Shown here: in pieces, positions 54,158 to 61,023 of the stretch | How the letters are laid out: every line of letters begins with the position of its first letter | Numbering within the stretch: the first letter of the stretch is position 1 | Source: Bifidobacterium aerophilum | GTDB lineage: Bacteria > Actinomycetota > Actinomycetes > Actinomycetales > Bifidobacteriaceae | DNA length: 64,000 nt | Assembly (NCBI RefSeq): GCF_010667685.1 | Contig: NZ_WHZW01000005.1 | Location: 1 to 64,000, forward strand | Direction of reading: 5' to 3' | Made by a program: the position numbers and the translations under genes | The notes under the pieces: generated by a model | Seen by the model: the letters and a program-made list of their open reading frames with translations, nothing else | Told to the model about the DNA's origin: nothing | Database searches by the model: none

Positions 54158-55453
54158 TCACTGGCCGGACTGCTCGGTCTGGCTGTAGCTGTTCGTGTCC
54201 GACACCTGGTTCATCAGACCGGTGAGGAACTCGGTCAGACGGGTGCGGTAAGCGCTTTCGAACTGCTTGAGGCCCTGAATGTTACCCTCGATGACCTTGG
54301 TCTGGTCGGTGAGGTTGTCACGGACCTGCTGCGCGTAGTCGTCGGCGGCGGAACGGGTGTTCTTGCTGTACTCGTCGGCCTCGTTGCGCTTCTTCTTGTC
54401 GTACTCGGAAGCGCGGCGCTGGACCTCGGCCTCATAGGCGTCGCCGTCCTCGTGCTTGTTCTTGAGGTACAGGTCGGCATCCTGACGGGTCTTGACGGAG
54501 TATCCGTCGGCGTCGGCGCGCACGCGGTCGGAGTAGGCGTCGGCATCGGCGTGCGTGCGCTTGCCGTACTCATCGGCCTCGGAACGCGTACGGCTGGAGT
54601 AATCGTTGGCCTTGGTGATCAGCTCGTTGTACTTGGCCTGGCTGGCCTCGGTGATTTCCTTGGCCTGCGCCTTGCCCTTGTCGACGTACTGGTCGTGCAG
54701 CTGCATGGCGAGGGTGAGCATCGCGGTGGCGCGCTCGGGCTCGGTGCTGGCCGCGGCCGCGGCGCCGGCGATCTTCTGCAGGCTGCCGGTCTCGGTGCTC
54801 GGCTCGACCTTCGAGACCTGCTCGCGCAGCTGGTTCTCGCGCTGCTTGGATTCCTCAAGCTGCTTGGTGAGCTCGCGGACCTGGGCCGCGGCCTGCTGGG
54901 CGGCGGCGACCTGCTGCTGGGCGGCGGCCAGCTGGCGGGACAGGTTCTCGCCGTTGGCGCGGAAAGAGTCACGCTCGCGCTTGATGGCGTTGAGCTGGTC
55001 GGCCAGGGCGTCGTTGTCGGACGCCTTGGCGGCCTGGGCGGTCAGCTGGTCGATCTGCTTGTTGAGCTGGTCGACCTGGCCCTTGAGCTGCTCGTTCTGC
55101 GCGGTGAGGGCGCGGTTGCTTTCCTCGGCCTCACCGAGCTTGGCCTGCGCCACCTTCGCGGCCTGATCGCCCTGTCCGGCGGCATTGCCGGCTTCGGACT
55201 TCAGGCTCGCGTTTTCCTTCTGCAGCTCCTGCACCTGCGCGGTCAGATCGGAGATCTTCTTGTTCAGGTTGGCGACGTCCGGGCCGAGCGACTGCGTGGC
55301 CGCACCGGCGGCGACGGCCTGCTTGCCGAGCGCCTCGACGGTCTCCGTCACCTGATCGAGGAAATCGTCGACCTCGTCGACGTCATAGCCTTCCTTGAAT
55401 CGAACCGTCTGGAAGGTATGCTCCCGTATATCCTTCGGAGTCAACAAAGCCAT
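54158..55453 (-). CDS. divIVA: DivIVA / Wag31-type polar growth protein
   Basis: Curvature-sensing scaffold that directs cell-wall growth at poles and septa. The 431 residues open with the membrane-binding DivIVA domain ('LLTPKDIREHTFQTVRFKEGYDVDEVDDFLDQV', residues 4-36), followed by a long coiled coil (about 60-215) with several Gln-rich heptads, and a short Ala-rich link. Residues 282-380 consist of nine tandem 11-residue repeats of the form ADxYxxxxRxx with Tyr at position four in every copy, then a tail. Length exceeds mycobacterial Wag31 (about 260). GAGGTG lies nine bases before the ATG. Confidence 0.95.
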   Translation of the reverse strand: MALLTPKDIREHTFQTVRFKEGYDVDEVDDFLDQVTETVEALGKQAVAAGAATQSLGPDVANLNKKISDLTAQVQELQKENASLKSEAGNAAGQGDQAAKVAQAKLGEAEESNRALTAQNEQLKGQVDQLNKQIDQLTAQAAKASDNDALADQLNAIKRERDSFRANGENLSRQLAAAQQQVAAAQQAAAQVRELTKQLEESKQRENQLREQVSKVEPSTETGSLQKIAGAAAAASTEPERATAMLTLAMQLHDQYVDKGKAQAKEITEASQAKYNELITKANDYSSRTRSEADEYGKRTHADADAYSDRVRADADGYSVKTRQDADLYLKNKHEDGDAYEAEVQRRASEYDKKKRNEADEYSKNTRSAADDYAQQVRDNLTDQTKVIEGNIQGLKQFESAYRTRLTEFLTGLMNQVSDTNSYSQTEQSGQ

Positions 55454-55591
55454 AAATCTTTACACCTCGCTTTGGGGCCATGCCTCGCTGTGTTGGTATC
55501 AACTCACGATGCTATCACGGACCCCACGCCAATGTGCCGATTGTGTGCCGATTCCGGCGGTTTTTTTGTCCGTTTGCGGCACGGACCGACC

Positions 55592-55873
55592 TCAGATGAG
55601 GATGCGGAGCACCACGAGCGCGAAGTACAGCACGAGGAAGCTCACGTCGAAATACACCGCTCCCATGGGGATGGGACGAATGTAGCGGCGCAGCCATCGC
55701 AACGGGGGCTCGGTCAGGCGGTATATCACGTCGATCAGCGATGCGACCACTCCGGCCGGCCGCCATCGGGGCGCGAGCACGAACGCCCAGTCAAGGATCA
55801 TACGGATGAACAGGATGGTGATGTATACGTCGATCGCCCAGTTCACGATACGCGACAGCAACAAAAACAGCAT
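55592..55873 (-). CDS. YggT family membrane protein
   Basis: A 93-residue integral membrane protein with two hydrophobic halves ('WAIDVYITILFIRMILDW' and 'FDVSFLVLYFALVVLRIL') separated by 'YRLTEPPLRWLRRYIRPI', the YggT signature TEP-PLRxxRRxIP. It lies between sepF and divIVA, as in other actinobacteria and firmicutes. Start is ATG 55873 after GGGGGC. Function is unknown; a role in osmoregulation or division site organisation has been proposed. Confidence 0.93.
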   Translation of the reverse strand: MLFLLLSRIVNWAIDVYITILFIRMILDWAFVLAPRWRPAGVVASLIDVIYRLTEPPLRWLRRYIRPIPMGAVYFDVSFLVLYFALVVLRILI

Positions 55874-56002
55874 GCCCCCAGCCTATCAAGAGGACCGGGG
55901 ACATGCTGAACGTTCGCTGAACGTCTACGCAAGGCACGCTGCGGCAGCCGCACCATAAGCGCTCATTGCCGCGTGCCGAACGGAAGCGGCCGGGAAAGAC
56001 AG

Positions 56003-56479
56003 TCAGTCGGAGAACAGGTCATGCGCGGAGGAAGGCGTCTGCGTTTCCTCCACCTTGATGTTGACCTGCGCCGGGCTGAGCAGGAACACGCGCGGAGTCA
56101 CCCGTTCGATCGATCCGCGCACGCCGAACACGACTCCGGCGGAGAAGTCCACGATACGATACGCGACCGCCTCGGGAACGCCGGTGAGGTTGAGCACGAC
56201 CGGCACGCCGTCGCGCAACGCACGGCCGACGAGCTGCGCGTCGTCGTACGTTTTCGGATGGATCGTGGTGATGCGGCTCACCCGGCTTTGGAACGGGTTC
56301 GATTCACGGCCCGATGCGGCCGGAGCCTGCGCCGCGGCCGCGGGCTGGCCCATCGGGGTTACGGAATGGTCGGAGTCGAAGCCGGCTTCCTCGGTCGGCT
56401 CCTCCTCGTACTGGTCGTCGTCATCCACGACGTCCGTCATGCCCAGATAGGACATCGCGTTCTTCATAAACCCTGCCAT
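56003..56479 (-). CDS. sepF: Cell division protein SepF
   Basis: Membrane-binding partner of FtsZ that tethers the Z-ring; essential in actinobacteria that lack FtsA. The 158 residues start with a short amphipathic helix ('MAGFMKNAMSYLGM'), an acidic linker, and the SepF domain (about 75-145) with 'TIHPKTYDDAQLVGRALRDG', 'VVLNLTGVPEAVAYRIVDFSAGVVFG' and 'VFLLSPAQVNI'. AAAGGA is placed six bases before the ATG. It lies 46 bases after ftsZ. Confidence 0.95.
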   Translation of the reverse strand: MAGFMKNAMSYLGMTDVVDDDDQYEEEPTEEAGFDSDHSVTPMGQPAAAAQAPAASGRESNPFQSRVSRITTIHPKTYDDAQLVGRALRDGVPVVLNLTGVPEAVAYRIVDFSAGVVFGVRGSIERVTPRVFLLSPAQVNIKVEETQTPSSAHDLFSD

Positions 56480-56525
56480 GCAAGTTCCTTTCGATCCGGC
56501 TTAGGCTTTCGGCCCATGATCCGAT

Positions 56526-57791
56526 TCAGCGCAGAAAATCCGGGATGTCGAGATCGCCGGGGTCATTGGGGGAAACCACCGAATGCTCGGAGGTCTCGTC
56601 AAAGGAGCGCGAGGCGACGTCACCGGCGGCCGGAACGTAAGTCTGCGGCTGGACGGCGGGAGCAGGCTGCTGGACCGGCACCGGCTGGGAGACGGGAGCC
56701 TGCACCGGAACCGGATTCTGGGCCACAGGCTGCTGCTGGACGGGAGCCGGCTGGGAGACAGGCGCGGCCGGCTGTGCGATCAGCGGCTGGGCGGCCGGCG
56801 CGTCGGCGACGGCTTCGGGGGTCTTGGACTTCGGGTCGAAGCCCGCGGCGATGACGGTGACGCGCACCTCGTCGCCGTAGGCGTCGTTGAGCGCCAGACC
56901 CCAGATGATCTGCGCCTCGGGATGGATGGCCTTGCGCACGAGCTCCGTCGCGGCGGCGGCCTCCTGCAGACCGAGATCGGTCGGGCCGGCGATGTTGATG
57001 AGCGCGCCGTGCGCGCCTTCGATGCTTTCCTCAAGCAGCGGCGAGCTGATCGCGATCTCGGCCGCCTGGGTGGCGCGGTCCTCGCCGCGCGCGGAACCGA
57101 TGCCGAACAGGGCCGTGCCGGCGCCGCGCAGAACGGTGGTGACATCGGAGAAGTCGACGTGGATGTAGGAGTTCATCGTGATCAGGTCGGTGATGCCCTG
57201 CACGCCGGCCAGCAGCGCGGTGTCGGCGGTCTTGAAGGCGTCCACGATGCCGACGGTGCGATCGGACAGCTCAAGCAGGCGGTCGTTCGGGATGACGATG
57301 AGCGCATCGACTTCCTTGCGCAGGTTGTCGATGCCCAAGCTGGCGGACGCGGCACGCTGCGGGCCTTCGAAGGAGAACGGACGGGTGACGACCGCGATGG
57401 TGAGTGCGCCCTGCTGGTGCGCGGCCTTGGCGACGATCGGGCTGGCGCCGGTGCCGGTGCCGCCGCCCTCGCCGCAGGTCACGAACACCATGTCGGCGCC
57501 CTTGAGCGCCTCTTCGATGTCGGACTGATGGTCCTGCGCCGCCTTCGCGCCCTTTTCCGGGTCGGCTCCGGCGCCCAGTCCACGGCTGGTATTGTCGGAA
57601 AGCGAGATCTTCACGTCCGCATCGGATCGCAGCAGATCCTTTGCGTCGGTGTTGACCGCCACGAACTCAACGTTTTGCAGGCCTTCGGCGATCATGCGGT
57701 TGACGGCATTGCCACCCGCGCCGCCGACACCAACGACCTTGATGTTGGTTTTGTCGTTGAACTGCTCGTTCTGGGCGATTTCGCTCACCAT
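56526..57791 (-). CDS. ftsZ: Cell division GTPase FtsZ
   Basis: Tubulin-like GTPase that forms the Z-ring. The 421 residues have 'KVVGVGGAGGNAVNRMI', the GTP signature GGGTGTG (109-115), T7 loop 'GITDLITMNSYIHVDF' and 'WGLALNDAYGDEVRVTVIA', then a linker (about 320-400) dominated by Pro, Val, Gln and Ala in irregular PVQ/QPAP units, and the C-terminal peptide 'DLDIPDFLR' that binds SepF. The leader AGGAGACAATGGTG allows ATG 57791 or the next-codon GTG; spacing favours the GTG. In this genome it is not adjacent to ftsQ, and the dus gene lies upstream. Confidence 0.96.
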   Translation of the reverse strand: MVSEIAQNEQFNDKTNIKVVGVGGAGGNAVNRMIAEGLQNVEFVAVNTDAKDLLRSDADVKISLSDNTSRGLGAGADPEKGAKAAQDHQSDIEEALKGADMVFVTCGEGGGTGTGASPIVAKAAHQQGALTIAVVTRPFSFEGPQRAASASLGIDNLRKEVDALIVIPNDRLLELSDRTVGIVDAFKTADTALLAGVQGITDLITMNSYIHVDFSDVTTVLRGAGTALFGIGSARGEDRATQAAEIAISSPLLEESIEGAHGALINIAGPTDLGLQEAAAATELVRKAIHPEAQIIWGLALNDAYGDEVRVTVIAAGFDPKSKTPEAVADAPAAQPLIAQPAAPVSQPAPVQQQPVAQNPVPVQAPVSQPVPVQQPAPAVQPQTYVPAAGDVASRSFDETSEHSVVSPNDPGDLDIPDFLR

Positions 57792-57931
57792 TGTCTCCTG
57801 TCACTCACACGGTCACGCATAACTCTATCGCAGAACCCCTGATAAAGGAGTCACTTTTCTCAGCGTGTGTCGGCGTTTCGCGCATAGAATACCGCATTTT
57901 TCACGATATCGCACCCATGCGTGCGCCCGGC

Positions 57932-59221
57932 TCAGTAGCTGGCGTCCATCGGGTCGTCGCCGAACAGCGTTTCGCGCTGTTCGTGGGTGGTCTGACGCGA
58001 TTCGAGCCACCCGTACGGCAAGTGCACCTTCTTGGCGAAGCGCACGCGTCCGCGAGGCTTGTCCTTGACCCTCTCCGGGAAGGTCATCGCCGGTTCGAGC
58101 CGTCCGATCTCACGGCGCACGTCGTCAAGGCTTTCGCATTCCATGAACGCCTTGCGCGTGGATCCGCCGACCGGGAAGCCCTTGAGATACCACGCGACGT
58201 GCTTGCGCAGGTCATGCACGGCCATGCGTTCGTCGCCGTCATAGAACTCGGCCAGGAGCTCGGCATGACGTTCGATCACACGGCTCACCTCGCCGAGCGT
58301 CGGGTTGACGCGCGTATCGTCGCCCGCGAACGCGTGCTTGATGTCGGAGAACAGCCACGGGCGCCCCTGGCATCCGCGGCCGATCGCGACGCCGGCGCAG
58401 CCGGTTTCGCGCACCATCTCGAGTGCATCGTCCGCACCCCAGATGTCGCCGTTGCCGAACACGGGGATGTCGAGCGCCTCGACCAGTTCGCCGATGCGGC
58501 TCCAGTCGGAATGGCCTCCGTAGTATTCGGCGGTGGTGCGCGCGTGCAGGGTCACGGCCGCGCATCCCTCTTCCTGCGCGATGCGGCCGGCTTCCATGAA
58601 CGTCTCGTGCTCGTGGTCGATGCCGACGCGGATCTTCGCGGTGACGGGGATGTCCGCTTCGCTGCACACGCGCACGACGCGCTGGATGATCCCACGGAAC
58701 AGATCGGTTTTCCATGGCAGGGCCGATCCTCCGCCGCGGCGGGTCACCTTGGGCACCGGGCAGCCGAAGTTGAGGTCGACGTGGTCGGCCATGTCCTCAT
58801 CGACCACGATTCTCGCGGCCTGTTCGACGATGGCCGGATTGACGCCGTACAACTGCAGCGAGCGGATCTTCTCGCTCGGCGCGAACCTGCACAGGCGCAA
58901 CGCTTTCGGATTGCGGGCGACGAGAGCGCGGGCGGTGATCATTTCGGCGACGTACAGGCCGTCCGGACCGTATTCCTCACACAGCACGCGGAACGGCCAG
59001 TTGGTCACGCCGGCCATCGGCGAAAGCACGACCGGAGTCGGCACGGTGATCGGGCCGAGCCGGACCGGCGCGATTGTCGCCGGTTCGGAGGACCGAGCCG
59101 ACTCGGACGCCGGCCGAGACGATCCGTCGGCCGCCGCGGCCATGTCCCCGCGCGGGTCAAGTCGCTCTCGCTCGCGGTCATGCGCGGTGATCACGGTTTC
59201 AACATCCTTGGCTTTCGTCAC
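57932..59221 (-). CDS. dusB: tRNA-dihydrouridine synthase (DusB/NifR3 type)
   Basis: FMN enzyme that reduces uridines in the D-loop of tRNA. The 429 residues carry 'VVLSPMAGVTNWPFRVL', 'LQLYGVNPAIV', 'HVDLNFGCPVPKVTRRGGGSALPW' with the catalytic Cys, 'VTAKIRVGIDHEHETF', 'LHARTTAEYYGGHSDW', 'VFGNGDIW' and 'AIGRGCQGRPWLF'. The GTG start at 59221 gives an N-terminal extension of about 55 polar residues; an internal ATG (residue 27) is an alternative. It lies between glyS and ftsZ with its own gap of 140 bases before ftsZ. Confidence 0.93.
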   Translation of the reverse strand: MTKAKDVETVITAHDRERERLDPRGDMAAAADGSSRPASESARSSEPATIAPVRLGPITVPTPVVLSPMAGVTNWPFRVLCEEYGPDGLYVAEMITARALVARNPKALRLCRFAPSEKIRSLQLYGVNPAIVEQAARIVVDEDMADHVDLNFGCPVPKVTRRGGGSALPWKTDLFRGIIQRVVRVCSEADIPVTAKIRVGIDHEHETFMEAGRIAQEEGCAAVTLHARTTAEYYGGHSDWSRIGELVEALDIPVFGNGDIWGADDALEMVRETGCAGVAIGRGCQGRPWLFSDIKHAFAGDDTRVNPTLGEVSRVIERHAELLAEFYDGDERMAVHDLRKHVAWYLKGFPVGGSTRKAFMECESLDDVRREIGRLEPAMTFPERVKDKPRGRVRFAKKVHLPYGWLESRQTTHEQRETLFGDDPMDASY

Positions 59222-59287
59222 GATATGTCGTTCCTCATCTGATGGAATGGGTTCCGGATTGAATGCAAAAAGGTCAATAACGCATTT

Positions 59288-59308
59288 GGCCCCTCTGGCG
59301 AGGGGGCC
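59288..59308 (-). terminator. Candidate glyS terminator
   Basis: GGCCCCTC and GAGGGGGCC pair around a short loop 25 bases after the glyS stop; on the minus strand the stem is followed by AAATGCGTTATTGACCTTTTT. The T's are distant, so it is a moderate candidate. Confidence 0.45.
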
Positions 59309-59333
59309 GAGGTCCGTTCAGACGGATGGCGGA

Positions 59334-60809
59334 TCAGTACAGGCCACCGGCCTCGTTGATCTTCACGGAGTCCGGCCAGGCCTCGCCGCCCATGGCGACG
59401 GGCTTTTGCGGCACGTGCGTGCGCTTCTCGCCGATACGGGCGTCGACGTATTCGGCGACCTTGTCGAGCGAGATGCGCTCCTGGTTCATGGTGTCGCGGT
59501 CGCGGATCGTCACGGCCTGGTCGTCGAGCGTATCGAAGTCGACGGTGATGCACAGCGGAGTGCCGATCTCGTCCTCGCGACGGTAGCGGCGGCCGATCGC
59601 GCCGGCCTCGTCGTAATCGATCATCCACTCGTGCTGGCGCAGGTCGGACGCAAGGTTCTGCGCAACGGTCTGCAGCTCGGGCTTCTTGCTCAGCGGCAGC
59701 ACGGCGGCCTTGATCGGGGCCAGACGCGGGTCGAGACGCAGGACGGTGCGCTTGTCGACGCCGCCCTTGGTGTTCGGGGCCTCGTCCACGTCGTACGCGT
59801 CCACGAGGAAGCACATGAGGGAACGGGTAAGGCCCGCGGCCGGCTCGATGACGTACGGCACGTACTTCTCGCCGGTGGCCTGGTTGAAGTAGCTCAGGTC
59901 CTCGCCGGAGTGCTTGGCATGGGCCGACAGGTCGAAGTCGGTACGGTTCGCGATGCCTTCGAGCTCGCCCCAGTCGGAACCCTGGAAGCCGAACTTGTAT
60001 TCGATGTCGACGGTGCGCTTCGAGTAGTGGGCGAGCTTGTCCTTCGGATGCTCATAGTGGCGCAGGTTCTCCGGCTTGACGCCGAGGTCGAGGTACCACT
60101 GGGTGCGCGCGTCGATCCAGTACTGGTGCCAATCCTCGTCGGTGCCCGGCTCGACGAAGAACTCCATCTCCATCTGCTCGAACTCGCGGGTGCGGAAGAT
60201 GAAGTTGCCCGGCGTGATCTCGTTACGGAAGGACTTGCCCATGTTGGCGATGCCGAACGGCGGCTTGGAACGCGACGAGGTCATGACGTTCTTGAAGTCC
60301 ACGAAGATGCCCTGCGCGGTCTCCGGGCGCAGGTAGTGCAGACTGTTCTCGTCCTCGACCGGGCCGAGGTGCGTGCGCAGCATCATGTTGAAGTCGCGCG
60401 GCTCGGTCCACTTGCCGCGGGTGCCGCAGTCGGGGCACACGATGTCGGCCATGCCGTTCTCCGGCAGCTTGTCGCCGTGCTTCTCGGCGTAGGACTCCTG
60501 CAGCTTGTCGGCGCGGTTGCGCTTGTGGCAGTTGAGGCACTCGACCAGCGGGTCGTTGAACACGGCCACATGGCCGGAGGCGACCCACACCGGGGTCGGC
60601 AGGATGATGGACGTATCCACGCCCACCACGTCGCCACGGGTGACGACCATCGAGCGCCACCATTCGCGCTTGATGTTGTCCTTCAGCGCGACGCCGAGCG
60701 GACCGTAGTCCCATGCGGAGCGGGTGCCGCCGTAGATTTCGCCGGCGGGGAACACGAACCCGCGACGCTTCGCGAGGGACACGACTTCATCGAGTTTGGA
60801 TACAGCCAC
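59334..60809 (-). CDS. glyS: Glycyl-tRNA synthetase (alpha2 type)
   Basis: Class II aminoacyl-tRNA synthetase for glycine, the homodimeric form used by actinobacteria. The 491 residues include '[12 protein letters not shown]'-like motif 1 ('[12 protein letters not shown]'), two Cys pairs for zinc ('CLNCHKRN', 'CPDCG'), '[15 protein letters not shown]', '[32 protein letters not shown]' (motif 2), '[20 protein letters not shown]' (motif 3) and a C-terminal anticodon domain. Start is GTG at 60809 with AAGG six bases upstream. A TAATAT (-10-like) lies at 60845-60850 on the minus strand. Confidence 0.96.
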   Translation of the reverse strand: MAVSKLDEVVSLAKRRGFVFPAGEIYGGTRSAWDYGPLGVALKDNIKREWWRSMVVTRGDVVGVDTSIILPTPVWVASGHVAVFNDPLVECLNCHKRNRADKLQESYAEKHGDKLPENGMADIVCPDCGTRGKWTEPRDFNMMLRTHLGPVEDENSLHYLRPETAQGIFVDFKNVMTSSRSKPPFGIANMGKSFRNEITPGNFIFRTREFEQMEMEFFVEPGTDEDWHQYWIDARTQWYLDLGVKPENLRHYEHPKDKLAHYSKRTVDIEYKFGFQGSDWGELEGIANRTDFDLSAHAKHSGEDLSYFNQATGEKYVPYVIEPAAGLTRSLMCFLVDAYDVDEAPNTKGGVDKRTVLRLDPRLAPIKAAVLPLSKKPELQTVAQNLASDLRQHEWMIDYDEAGAIGRRYRREDEIGTPLCITVDFDTLDDQAVTIRDRDTMNQERISLDKVAEYVDARIGEKRTHVPQKPVAMGGEAWPDSVKINEAGGLY

Positions 60810-60844
60810 AATGCACCTTCTGGTTTGAACGGTTTGGGGACTTG

Positions 60845-60850
60845 ATATTA
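60845..60850 (-). promoter_or_regulatory. Candidate glyS -10
   Basis: TAATAT on the minus strand, 36 bases before the glyS GTG. No good -35 is visible at 16-18 bases. Confidence 0.35.
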
Positions 60851-60940
60851 CCGTGCCGAGTCTAGTTGGCGGCGATGACAGGGCGCGCGACTCGGTCAGC
60901 GACTCCGCCGGCCGGTTGGCCGGCGAACCCGCACGGATAC

Positions 60941-60977
60941 GAGGAAAGCCCCCGGCGATGGACCAGGGGCCTTCCTC
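60941..60977 (-). terminator. Terminator of the surface beta-galactosidase gene
   Basis: Arms 60941-60955 and 60963-60977 pair over 15 bases with two mismatches around a 7-base loop, between the surface beta-galactosidase stop and the glyS promoter region; the minus-strand stem ends in GGGCTTTCCTC. A Rho-independent terminator is likely. Confidence 0.6.
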
Positions 60978-61023
60978 AGTTGCCGTTACCGTCCGCGGCC
61001 CTCACGGCCGGGGCGGACCGTCG

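Noticed and set aside
55533..55554. Tandem TGTGCCGATT repeat upstream of divIVA followed by a T-run
   Set aside because: Two 11-bp copies and a T7 run on the plus strand, but no stable hairpin precedes the T's and no plus-strand gene ends there; left unassigned.
58533..60845. 770-codon plus-strand frame opposite dus and glyS
   Set aside because: Antisense to two well-supported genes; no recognisable domain.
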